From an uncultured Bryobacteraceae bacterium (GTDB lineage: Bacteria; Acidobacteriota; Terriglobia; Bryobacterales; Bryobacteraceae): a DNA stretch of 64,000 nucleotides. The stretch spans positions 124,001-188,000 of the forward strand of contig CALDSU010000014.1 of assembly GCA_937924525.1 (NCBI GenBank). The letters are read 5' to 3'. Under the pieces are notes generated by a model. That model searched no databases, had not been told where the DNA came from, and saw only the letters and a list, made by a program, of their open reading frames with translations. Shown piece after piece: positions 16,326 through 24,474 of the stretch; positions within the stretch are counted from its first letter, which is position 1, and each line of letters starts with the position of its first letter. Made by a program: the position numbers and the translations under genes.

Positions 16326-17894
16326 TCAGAACTGGCGGGCAAACCGGCGGAAGAAGCTCTCTTCACGCCAACGGGGCCGTTCGCTCCGGTTTGCGGTGAT
16401 CTCCACCAGCCTGGCCATGACCGCATTGAAGCGATGCGCGGCTTGCAGATCCACGGGCTGCCCGGCATCGTCGGACGGGGCGTGGTAGCGTTCGCGCGTC
16501 CACCGCCGCTCGATCTCGGCCTCGGGCGACCCCTTAGCGAAACCCAGTTTGAACGCCAGCGCCGGCACCCCCTCGCGAACGAAGCTGTACTGGTCGCTGC
16601 GGATAAACCGGTTGCGGAGCGGTTCGGGGTCCGCTTGCACCGCCACGCCGGATTCCGCTGCCGCCTGCCGCATGGCGTCGCCTAAATCGGACTCGTCCAG
16701 CCCGAGAGTCATGATGGACCGCAGCGGGAACAGCGGGAGAAACATGTCGAAGTTCAGGTTCGCCACCAGAGAGCCGGGCGGAACCGTCGGATGCGCCGCG
16801 AAATAGCGCGAGCCCAGCAAGCCTTTCTCCTCACCCGTCACCGCGGCGAACAGCACGGATCGCTTCAGCTTCCGTCCACGCAGCGCCCTGGCGATCTCGA
16901 TCAGCGTGGCAATCCCTGAGGCGTTGTCCATCGCCCCATTGTTGATGGCGTCGCCCCGCACCGGTTCGCCGCGTCCGATGTGATCCAGGTGCGCGGTCAG
17001 GATCACATACTCGGACCGCAATGTCCGGTCGGCCCCCCGGAGAACGCCGACCACGTTGTCGGAGGTGAGCGAACCGCTCTCCACGGCGATCTCCGCTTCC
17101 AGTTCCGCGGCCAGCGGAAACCGCGGCAACGTCTCGCGCCGCTCCGCCATGGCGAATAGCTCGTCCAGGGTATGGCCCGATCCGGCGAAGAGGCGCGCGG
17201 CGTACGCCGGATGAAACGTCAGCCAAAGCAAGCAGGCTTCCGGGTCGCCAGCCGCCAGATTCATCGCGGGCGCCAGGCGCGCCTTGGCGGCGCGTTCCCA
17301 CGGAATCTCAGCGGTTTTCGGATTCGAGATCGAGATCGCCCCGATGGCGCCTGCGGCGGCGAAGGCCGGCCAGCGTTCCCGCTGCGACGAATAGTGCGCT
17401 CCCAGGTTGCCCGAGACATGCTTCGGCAAGCCGGACACGAAGACCAGAATCTTGCCGCGCAGATCACGCCCGGCCAGGTCGTCATGGCCCGCCTCCGGAA
17501 CCACCAATCCATAGCCGGTGAATTCCAGCGGCGCGCGCAACGAGGGCGGCGGGGCGCCACGCAGGCCCACGATGGCGTCGTCGCCGAACCGGACCGGCGT
17601 GACGCCGCCGCCGTGCAGCAGCGTCAGCCGGCTCTTCTCCTCCACCAGCCGGCGGGTTACCAGCTTGACGGGCTGATCGTATCCGCGCTCACCTTTCGGC
17701 TGGAGCCCCGCACGGCGAAACTGCCGGGCGACATATTCAGCGGCAAGGCGGTGGCCGGGGCTACCGGTGTCGCGGCCTTCCAACCGGTCAGCGGCGAGAT
17801 ACTCGACGTGGATCCACCAGTCGCTCCCGGCCTGGCGCGGGTTGGCGGCGCCAGCCACATGCGCCACCGCAAGCAGCGCTGCGGCGGCCCTCAT
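16326..17894 (-). CDS. M28-family aminopeptidase
   Basis: A 522-residue secreted zinc peptidase. It has a signal peptide (1 to about 17), a PA-like insert domain (about 130-260), then the M28 core: TAHLDHIG (first His/Asp), NNGAMDNASG (bridging Asp), VTGEEKGLLGS (catalytic Glu pair), and a distal Asp and His. It should release N-terminal amino acids from peptides using two zinc ions. Its ATG overlaps the TGA of the DinB gene (ATGA at 17891-17894), so it is the last gene of the zinc-ribbon/DinB/M28 operon. Confidence 0.92.
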   Translation of the reverse strand: MRAAAALLAVAHVAGAANPRQAGSDWWIHVEYLAADRLEGRDTGSPGHRLAAEYVARQFRRAGLQPKGERGYDQPVKLVTRRLVEEKSRLTLLHGGGVTPVRFGDDAIVGLRGAPPPSLRAPLEFTGYGLVVPEAGHDDLAGRDLRGKILVFVSGLPKHVSGNLGAHYSSQRERWPAFAAAGAIGAISISNPKTAEIPWERAAKARLAPAMNLAAGDPEACLLWLTFHPAYAARLFAGSGHTLDELFAMAERRETLPRFPLAAELEAEIAVESGSLTSDNVVGVLRGADRTLRSEYVILTAHLDHIGRGEPVRGDAINNGAMDNASGIATLIEIARALRGRKLKRSVLFAAVTGEEKGLLGSRYFAAHPTVPPGSLVANLNFDMFLPLFPLRSIMTLGLDESDLGDAMRQAAAESGVAVQADPEPLRNRFIRSDQYSFVREGVPALAFKLGFAKGSPEAEIERRWTRERYHAPSDDAGQPVDLQAAHRFNAVMARLVEITANRSERPRWREESFFRRFARQF

Positions 17895-18367
17895 TTTTTG
17901 CCTTTCGCCTGCTTGTAGGCGTCGCGAATCCGCTGGAGTTTCCGGGCGTGTCCCTCGGCATGCCCGGCGTAGATTTCCACCAGTTGCCGCAGGGTGACCG
18001 GACCCCGTTCACGATGCATCCCTTGGCGGGACCAGGCGCTCTCGGGCAAATCCTTGAGCAAGTCGAAATTCTCCGTGCGCAGCCGCCGGAACGCCTCCAG
18101 GGAATGCGTGGGCTTGCGCTTCTGATAGTCGAGGCGGGCTGCCCAGCGGTCCTGGTCGAAGGCCGCCAGCGTTGGATTGTCCTCCGCGATCACCGCGCGG
18201 AAGCGGAACGCGCCCACCAGCTCGGCGTCCGCCAGGTGCGCCATGATTTGGCGGATACTCCATTCGTCCGGCCCCAGGCGGAAGTCGATCTCTTCGCCGT
18301 AGACTCCGGTGAGGATCACGGCCAACAGTTCCGGACCGCGCCGGAAGCGCTCAAGCAGCTCAGTCAT
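17891..18367 (-). CDS. DinB-family protein
   Basis: A 158-residue four-helix protein of the DinB/YfiT-like superfamily. The metal triad is carried by His44 in RQIMAHLADAE and by His135 in YAGHAEGHARK, with further His residues close by. These are putative metal-dependent hydrolases or thiol transferases, often stress-induced. It lies between a 54-residue zinc-ribbon gene (24 bases upstream) and the M28 peptidase (4-base overlap). Function in this context is unknown. Confidence 0.85.
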   Translation of the reverse strand: MTELLERFRRGPELLAVILTGVYGEEIDFRLGPDEWSIRQIMAHLADAELVGAFRFRAVIAEDNPTLAAFDQDRWAARLDYQKRKPTHSLEAFRRLRTENFDLLKDLPESAWSRQGMHRERGPVTLRQLVEIYAGHAEGHARKLQRIRDAYKQAKGKK

Positions 18368-18391
18368 CAGACGTGCGATCCCACCCGGCGT

Positions 18392-18556
18392 TCAATAGTA
18401 ATCGGCGCAGCTCAAGAAATACCCGCAGCGTTCGCAGAAGAGTTTGCACTTGCGTTCGGCGAGGCGGCGGGAACAGACCGGACAGTACAGCATGGGCTCC
18501 TCTTCATCCGGGGAATCCGGTCTGGCGGGCGAGGGAACGGGGTGGGTGGTCTCCAT
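18392..18556 (-). CDS. 54-residue zinc-ribbon protein
   Basis: A very short gene with two clear knuckles, CPVC (25-28) and CERC (41-44), in MLYCPVCSRRLAER..., ending FLSCADYY. The Cys-rich part occupies the last 33 residues; the first 20 are Pro/Glu-rich. Two starts are possible. ATG 18556 lies 14 bases below a TATAAT box. ATG 18493 (MLYC) has GAGGAG 4 bases upstream and would give only the zinc ribbon. It heads the operon with DinB and M28. A nucleic-acid or protein-binding role is inferred only from the fold. Confidence 0.7.
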   Translation of the reverse strand: METTHPVPSPARPDSPDEEEPMLYCPVCSRRLAERKCKLFCERCGYFLSCADYY

Positions 18557-18570
18557 CGGTCTCTCGCTCG

Positions 18571-18592
18571 ATTATAGCCGCGGGGCTAGAAT
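18571..18592. promoter_or_regulatory. Divergent overlapping promoters
   Basis: A perfect minus-strand TATAAT (18571-18576) faces the zinc-ribbon operon. A plus-strand TAGAAT (18587-18592) faces the gamma-glutamyltransferase gene. Their polymerase footprints would overlap, so the two promoters may compete. Confidence 0.5.
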
Positions 18593-18619
18593 GGAAGCAT
18601 TCAGCCCTCGGGGAAAACG

Positions 18620-20470
18620 ATGAAGCGCAAGACGGCTTGGATGGGCGTGGCCCTGCTGACCGCGCTGGCGTGCGCGCCGCACACACGGGCGCAGCGCAAG
18701 GAATTGGAACGCCCGGCCAAGTACGCCGTGCGCGGCTCGCATGGCGCCGTGGCCACGGGCAGCGAGCAGGCGGCGCAAGCCGGCATGCGCCTGTTTCAAC
18801 AGGGCGGCAACGCCGTCGACGCCGGCGTCGCCGCGATGTTTGCGGCGGCCATCGTCGAGTTTTCCCATTTCGGCTTCGGGGGAGAAGCGCCGATCCTGGT
18901 GCGCGGCCGGGATGGCCAGGTGAGGTGCATCGCGGGCGTGGGCGTGATGCCGAAACTCGCTTCCGCCGGCCTGTTCCGCGAACGCCGCTTGCGGCCGGGC
19001 GAAATGCTGTCTCCGCCGGAGCCGAACGGGCTGAAGGGATTCATTCCCGTCGCCGGGCTGATGCCGGCGCTGGTTCCCGGGATGGTGGAAGGCGGGCTGG
19101 TCGCCCTGCGCGAATACGGCACCAAGACCTTCACCGAAGTGATTCAACCGGCCATCGCATTGGCGGATGGAACGCCGATCGACGAGATCCGCGCGCTCTA
19201 CATCGAGCGCAGCAAGCGCTTTTTTGAACTGTGGCCAGGCTCCGGCGCCGTGTTTCGCCCGGGCGGGCGCTCGCCGCGTGTGGGCGAAATCTTCCGCCAG
19301 CCGGATCTGGCCCGTACGCTCCGCGCCATGGCGGCCGCGGAGGCCAAAGCGCTGCGCGGCGGGGCGGACCGGCAGACCGGGATCGACGCCGTGCGCGACT
19401 ATTTCTACCGCGGCGAGATCGCCCGCAAGATCGATCAGTTCAGCCGCCAACACGAAGGCCTGCTGCGTTACGAGGACTTGGCGGCTTTTCGCGTGCAACC
19501 CGAGGAGGCGCTCTCGACCACCTATCGCGGCTACGTGGTCTACAAGCCCGGATTCTGGACCCAGGGCGGCGCGCTCCTGCAAACGCTGAACCTGCTCGAG
19601 GGGTATGATCTGCGCGCGTTCCGGCTGAACTCCACCAACTACCTGCACACCATGGCGGAGGCGCTGAAACTGGCCTACGCGGACCGGGACACCTACTACG
19701 GCGACCCGCGGTTCGCCGACGTGCCCGGCGGCCGCCTGCTGTCGAAGGAATACGCGGCGGAGCGCCGCGCCCTGATCGGGCCGGCCGCCTCGATGGAGTT
19801 CCGCCCCGGGCGGATCGGGCCGCACCCGGGAATTCATCCCTCGCAGGCGGACCAAATGGTGGTGCGGCTGGATGATGCCCTGATGGCCCGCGACACTACC
19901 TGCATCAATGCGGCCGACCGGCACGGCATGATGTTCACGGCCACGCCTTCCGGCGCGTGGATGCCGTCGGTGATCGCCGGCGATACCGGAATCCCGCTTA
20001 CCCAGCGGGCGCAGAGTTTCTTCCTGATTCCCGGCCACCCCAACGAACTGGCGGGAGGCAAACGGCCCCGCGTCACGCTCAGCCCCACGCTGGTCACTAC
20101 CGCGCAGGGTGAGCCGTTCCTGGTGCTTTCCACCCCCGGGGGAGACAACCAGGAGCAGAGCCTGTTGCAGGTGCTGCTGAACGTGATTGAATTCGGGATG
20201 AATCCGCAGGATGCGGTGGAAGCGCCCCGGATGCAGACCCGGCACCTGGTAGCCAGTTTCGACAATCACGCGATGAATCGGGGCGATCTGCTGCTGGACG
20301 AGCGGATGGCGCCGGCGGTGTTTGCCGAACTGGCCGAGCGTAAACACAAGGTGAGCAGGCAGTCGCGCTGGTCGAGCGGCGCGGCGCCCACCGCGATCCT
20401 GGTGAAGCCGGACGGGGTCCTGGAAGCCGGCGCCGATCCCTACGGGTACCGCATTGCACACGCCTGGTAG
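18620..20470 (+). CDS. ggt: Gamma-glutamyltransferase
   Basis: A 616-residue Ntn-hydrolase precursor with a Sec signal peptide (1 to about 24). The N-terminal block GNAVDAGVAAMFAA is diagnostic. The autoprocessing and catalytic threonine is Thr426 in ARDTTCINAADRHG, the start of the small subunit. A C-terminal glycine-rich stretch, STPGGDNQEQ, forms the oxyanion region. It cleaves or transfers the gamma-glutamyl group of glutathione and related peptides in the periplasm. The usual DTTHxSV box is DTTCIN here, seen in the broader bacterial branch. The 3' end is 22 bases from the next gene. Confidence 0.92.
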   Translation: MKRKTAWMGVALLTALACAPHTRAQRKELERPAKYAVRGSHGAVATGSEQAAQAGMRLFQQGGNAVDAGVAAMFAAAIVEFSHFGFGGEAPILVRGRDGQVRCIAGVGVMPKLASAGLFRERRLRPGEMLSPPEPNGLKGFIPVAGLMPALVPGMVEGGLVALREYGTKTFTEVIQPAIALADGTPIDEIRALYIERSKRFFELWPGSGAVFRPGGRSPRVGEIFRQPDLARTLRAMAAAEAKALRGGADRQTGIDAVRDYFYRGEIARKIDQFSRQHEGLLRYEDLAAFRVQPEEALSTTYRGYVVYKPGFWTQGGALLQTLNLLEGYDLRAFRLNSTNYLHTMAEALKLAYADRDTYYGDPRFADVPGGRLLSKEYAAERRALIGPAASMEFRPGRIGPHPGIHPSQADQMVVRLDDALMARDTTCINAADRHGMMFTATPSGAWMPSVIAGDTGIPLTQRAQSFFLIPGHPNELAGGKRPRVTLSPTLVTTAQGEPFLVLSTPGGDNQEQSLLQVLLNVIEFGMNPQDAVEAPRMQTRHLVASFDNHAMNRGDLLLDERMAPAVFAELAERKHKVSRQSRWSSGAAPTAILVKPDGVLEAGADPYGYRIAHAW

Positions 20471-20492
20471 GGGCCTGGCCCGGGAAGCGGAC

Positions 20493-22187
20493 GTGGCCGA
20501 GCGCCTGGCGCGGGAAGCCGGGGCGTGGCTGTTGCGCGAACTGCACGCCGCCGTAACCGGAAGCCAGCCCGAGGCCCACATCCAAGAGCATCTCGAACGC
20601 GGCCTCCGCGCCAACTTCCCCGGGGACTTCACCCCGGCGTCCCGCCGCCAATGGCGGATTGCGGCGCATGACGGCCGGGACGCAGCGCGCGCCGGGCGCC
20701 GGGGCGCGGCAGTCTCGCTGGCCTTGGTCGAAGGCGAACGGCCCCTGGTGGCGGTCGTGTACGCGTATGCCGCGCCGGACGACGACGGAGATCTATTCTG
20801 CTGGACGGACAACGCCGGACCGCCGCGGCGGAACGGCAGACCGCTGCGCCCCGCCGGATCGGTTGCCGTCACCTGCCCTACCCTCCTGACGCCCCCGCTT
20901 GACGAAACTCAAACGGCGGACGTGGCCCGCGTCCTGCACCCCTGGCGATTCCGCGCCATCCCGTCGGCGGCGTACCGCTGGGCGCTGGTCGCCGCGGGAG
21001 AAGCGGACGGCGCGGTGGCCGGGGATGCAACTGCCGCGGACCAGGCGGCCGGTCTCGCGCTCCTGCGCGCCGCCGGGTGCGGGGCGTGGGACGCCGCGGG
21101 CGTGCCGCTCGCCTTCCAAGACACCGAGAGCAAAACTTGCTTCGCGGGCCGGCGTCCGGAACCGGCGCTTTGCCGCTTGCCGTGGGACCGGTTTCGCCCG
21201 GCCGCGCCGCCCGAGCGGCGTTCGCTGGTCCGCGATGCGGGAATCTTGCGCCGCGCGCAGGGCTGCTGGCTGGGCCAACTCGCCGGCGATGCGTTAGGCT
21301 CGCTGGTCGAATGCGAGACGCCGGAAGGCATTGCCGCGCGTTACCCCGATGGGGTGCGCCACCTCGAGGACGGCGGAACCTGGGACACCATCGCGGGCCA
21401 GCCCACCGACGATTCCGAGATGGCTTTGGCGCTGGCGGGCACGCTGGTGGCCGAAGGCTGTTTCAATCCGGACGCCGTCTTGCGGGCGTACGTGGCCTGG
21501 TATGAATCCCAACCGTTCGCCATCGGCTCTACGACGCGGACGGCGCTGTCGGCAGCCAGGGAGGGCCGGCGCGCGGCGATTTTCGAAAGCCAGGCGAATG
21601 GTTCGCTGATGCGCGCGAGCCCGCTGGGCGTTTTCGGCGCGGCGCACGATGCGGGAGATCTGGCGGAGTGGGCGCGCGCCGACGCCGCCCTGACGCACCC
21701 GCATCCGGTGTGCACCGGCGCGACCGCCGTGTTCGCCGCGACGCTGGCGTACGCCATCGGCGCCGGCGGCGGTCCCGGCGCGGCGTATGCGCACGCTGGC
21801 GAACGGGCGGCGGCGGTGGGCGCTCCGCCCTCCGTGCGGGAGACGCTGGAGCGGGCCCGCCGGGAGCGCCCGGCGTATCTGGCCAACTCAGGGTGGACCC
21901 TGGTCGCGCTCCAGAATGCGTTCTACCAGTTGCTGCACGCCTCCAGCGTGGAGGAAGGCCTGGTAGACACGGTGATGCAAGGCGGCGACACGGACACCAA
22001 CGCCGCCATCGCAGGAGCGTTGCTCGGGGCGGTGCACGGCCGCGAGAGCATTCCGGCGCCCTGGCGGGACCGGGTGCTCACGTGCCGGCCCCTGGCGGGA
22101 CTGAAGGGCGTCCGACGCCCTCGCCCCGCCGTCTACTGGCCGGCCGGCGCGCTCGACCTCGCCGAGCAACTGCTCGCGCCGCGGTGA
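20493..22187 (+). CDS. IMPase-like / ADP-ribosylglycohydrolase fusion protein
   Basis: A 564-residue two-domain protein. Residues about 1-235 follow the inositol-monophosphatase fold (segments matching WxxDPxDGT, the VxYAYAAPDDDG region and a WDAAG-like end), but the metal motif reads AHDGRDAAR in place of DPIDGT and the GEE loop is missing, so this half is probably inactive. Residues about 255-564 are an ADP-ribosylglycohydrolase with intact GDALGS, PTDDSEMA and QGGDTDTNAA metal motifs, which remove ADP-ribose from proteins, RNA or small molecules. GTG at 20493 has GGGAAG 5 bases upstream; an earlier TTG at 20454 is possible. It follows ggt and is likely co-transcribed. Confidence 0.85.
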   Translation: MAERLAREAGAWLLRELHAAVTGSQPEAHIQEHLERGLRANFPGDFTPASRRQWRIAAHDGRDAARAGRRGAAVSLALVEGERPLVAVVYAYAAPDDDGDLFCWTDNAGPPRRNGRPLRPAGSVAVTCPTLLTPPLDETQTADVARVLHPWRFRAIPSAAYRWALVAAGEADGAVAGDATAADQAAGLALLRAAGCGAWDAAGVPLAFQDTESKTCFAGRRPEPALCRLPWDRFRPAAPPERRSLVRDAGILRRAQGCWLGQLAGDALGSLVECETPEGIAARYPDGVRHLEDGGTWDTIAGQPTDDSEMALALAGTLVAEGCFNPDAVLRAYVAWYESQPFAIGSTTRTALSAAREGRRAAIFESQANGSLMRASPLGVFGAAHDAGDLAEWARADAALTHPHPVCTGATAVFAATLAYAIGAGGGPGAAYAHAGERAAAVGAPPSVRETLERARRERPAYLANSGWTLVALQNAFYQLLHASSVEEGLVDTVMQGGDTDTNAAIAGALLGAVHGRESIPAPWRDRVLTCRPLAGLKGVRRPRPAVYWPAGALDLAEQLLAPR

Positions 22188-22208
22188 TGGCGCGCCGGAC
22201 CAGCCCTC

Positions 22209-22238
22209 GCGGCGACCGGAGAAAACCGTTGTCGCCGC
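22209..22238. terminator. Hairpin between convergent genes
   Basis: GCGGCGAC (22209-22216) pairs with GTCGCCGC (22231-22238), with an inner CGG/CCG stem. AATCTCTT follows on the plus strand. It separates the fusion gene (stop 22187) from the convergent YidR-type gene (stop 22252). Confidence 0.6.
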
Positions 22239-22251
22239 AATCTCTTGCGCT

Positions 22252-24372
22252 CTACCGGACCGCGATGCGGACCGGGTTCGCGGTCTTACCGTCCGCGACC
22301 ACCACCACGGTCACCTCGCCTTTGCCCGCCAGCGCCCGCGGCAGGAGCACGTTGATCTGGTCAAGGCCGACGTATTCCGGCTGCGGCGCGGCTCCCACGA
22401 CAGGCGCCGGCGCGCCGGCGATCCGCGCCGTGACCGCCGTCTGGTAGCCGCGGAAACCGGTGGCGAAGAGCTGCAACACCACCTGGTCGGTTTCCGGTCC
22501 CAGATCAATCGGCGCCGCGGTGCACGCTCCCGGACTGGGGCAGTGATACGCGTTCTGCGTGCTGGTCTGGCCTTGCGCGTTGCGCCGCCACACCGTCGCC
22601 ACGGGGACGCCGCGGCCGCCGGCGTTCGCGCAGAACAGGCCCGGCGCCACGGCTTCAATCCGCGCCGGCACGACGGTCTTCTGCGGGCCCGCCGTCACGG
22701 TCACTTTCGCCGGCCCCAGCGCGCTGCCCGCCGGCACGAGGAAGTTCACCTGGTCCTTCCGCACCGCATGGAGCAAGGCCGGACGTTTCAGCCCCTTGGC
22801 GTCGGTGACCTCCACCACGACGCCGCCCAGTTTGGTCGGCAGGGGAGGCGCATCCGCCGTCGCGGGTTCCGCGGCGAGCCCCGGGACGTACACCGAGGCC
22901 CAGGATTCGGGCGCGACCGGGCCTGCATCATTACTGGCCGCATTCCGCACCACGCCGCCCTCGATCGGGTCGGCGATGCCGTTGCCGTCCGCATCGGGGA
23001 AATTCACCAGGAAAATCTGGCGGAAATCCCGGCCGTTGAAGTCCTTCACCACTTCGCCCTGGTCGTTGTAGGTGGGGACCCGGCGGTTGAAGGCCAGACG
23101 GCGTCCGTCACGCGACCACACCAGCGCTTCCGGCGCGATCGAAGCATACTCGGGCCCATGCGAAGAGATAAAGTAAGCAACGCCGAACAGCGGCCCGGGC
23201 TTGACGCAGATTACGGCTACGCCGTTGTCGCTGAGCACGGCAATCGAGTTGCCGGACGGATGCCAGCGCAGGCCGGCGGTAGCCCCTTTCTCAAGAAAGG
23301 TCGCCTGCACGGGACGCTTGGCGGGGTCGGGGTCACGGTCGGAACCATCCGACGGGATGATGAACACCTGGCGCGAACCGTCGTCCGCGGTAGCGAAGTA
23401 ACCAATCCGTGTCCCGTCTTCCGAGCCGCGGACGATGCCCGCTGCCGCAGTGTGGGTTAAACGCCGGACCGTCACGCCGCGCGGTGGCGAAGGGAAGCGG
23501 GTTTTCGAACCGGAGTCCGCCGTGGTGACGTCCACGTCTTCCGGTACGTCCACCACGAAGAGCGAACTCATGAGCGACCCGTCGGGCTGGCGCACCTGGC
23601 CGATAAAGCCCCGCATCAGCCCTGTGGCGCCGATCCAGGAATCATCGGCGGCGCGTTCCAGTTCTCCAGGCTTGCCCGTTCCCGTCGGGACAATCGGCAC
23701 CAGGAGCACCGTGTAATGCGAAACCCCGCCCGGCGCGCGCGGGTGCGGCACCATCATGCCGATGGTGCGGCCGTACGTCCGCAGAAGATGGTCGTCGTAG
23801 GTGAACCCGACGCGTTTGCCGTCGAGTGTGAACTCGTGGCGGTGGGTGCCTCCGCGATGCGCGCCGGGTATCGTTTCGTCGGAGGTCACATCGCGGTAAT
23901 CGAGGAAGCGCAAGGGCCCCTTGCCGTCCGCCGGCGCCACGCCGGCGCGGCGGTTGGTAGTGCCGTAATAACCGAGCGTTTCCACCTCGCTCACGAGCGG
24001 TCCGTGAATGAACACGACTTCGTCGGCGACCGGGCTGTAGGAAGCCGCGCCGACGCCCGGGGCGGAGCCCGTAGTTCCGACAATCACCGGCCGGGGTTCG
24101 TAAACCATGCTTTCCTGGCCGGTGGTGATATCCACCTTCATAATGCTGGTCGAGTTGCCAATGCCCCCGCCCACGGTTTCGCGGGTGTCGTAGCAGAGGA
24201 ACCGGTCATTCGGAGAGAAATTGTCGTTGTTATCCAACGCGTGATTGATTGCGGTGGCGGTGAGCTGCCATTCGCCCACGTCCAGCGGAACGCTGAAGCG
24301 GGGCGAACGGCCCGACAGGGACACCATCATCCCCAGGACGCCCAGCGCAATCAGGAGACGGCTGATTCGCAT
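22252..24372 (-). CDS. YidR/DUF3748-type propeller with acidobacterial Ig-like domain
   Basis: A 706-residue secreted protein. After a signal peptide (1 to about 22), residues about 30-490 match the YidR (DUF3748) layout: NDRFLCYDTRE, VFIHGPL, AHRGGTHRHEF and FTYDDHL, forming a TolB-like beta-propeller. Residues about 500-706 are an Ig-like TIGR03437-type domain with QVNFLVPAGSALG and the terminal LDQINVLLP pattern, typical of Solibacteres. The function of YidR is unknown. ATG 24372 has AGAGGAT as ribosome site and a promoter with a perfect TTGACA upstream. The fusion suggests surface or extracellular placement. Confidence 0.88.
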   Translation of the reverse strand: MRISRLLIALGVLGMMVSLSGRSPRFSVPLDVGEWQLTATAINHALDNNDNFSPNDRFLCYDTRETVGGGIGNSTSIMKVDITTGQESMVYEPRPVIVGTTGSAPGVGAASYSPVADEVVFIHGPLVSEVETLGYYGTTNRRAGVAPADGKGPLRFLDYRDVTSDETIPGAHRGGTHRHEFTLDGKRVGFTYDDHLLRTYGRTIGMMVPHPRAPGGVSHYTVLLVPIVPTGTGKPGELERAADDSWIGATGLMRGFIGQVRQPDGSLMSSLFVVDVPEDVDVTTADSGSKTRFPSPPRGVTVRRLTHTAAAGIVRGSEDGTRIGYFATADDGSRQVFIIPSDGSDRDPDPAKRPVQATFLEKGATAGLRWHPSGNSIAVLSDNGVAVICVKPGPLFGVAYFISSHGPEYASIAPEALVWSRDGRRLAFNRRVPTYNDQGEVVKDFNGRDFRQIFLVNFPDADGNGIADPIEGGVVRNAASNDAGPVAPESWASVYVPGLAAEPATADAPPLPTKLGGVVVEVTDAKGLKRPALLHAVRKDQVNFLVPAGSALGPAKVTVTAGPQKTVVPARIEAVAPGLFCANAGGRGVPVATVWRRNAQGQTSTQNAYHCPSPGACTAAPIDLGPETDQVVLQLFATGFRGYQTAVTARIAGAPAPVVGAAPQPEYVGLDQINVLLPRALAGKGEVTVVVVADGKTANPVRIAVR

Positions 24373-24427
24373 GCTGATCCTCTTTCGGAGGGAGACTGGC
24401 TCATGAAGAGGGAGGAGTCTCAGCCTT

Positions 24428-24456
24428 GGTGTAGGACTTTTTTCTCTAGGTGTCAA
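24428..24456 (-). promoter_or_regulatory. Sigma70 promoter of YidR-type gene
   Basis: Minus-strand TTGACA (24451-24456), 17-base spacer, TACACC (24428-24433). The leader is about 50 bases. It also carries the space between the imuB-like stop and this gene. Confidence 0.6.
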
Positions 24457-24474
24457 TGGTCTCCACATGGCGGC

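Noticed and set aside
18572-20872. 766-codon minus-strand open frame
   Set aside because: It is antisense to gamma-glutamyltransferase, which has intact catalytic motifs.
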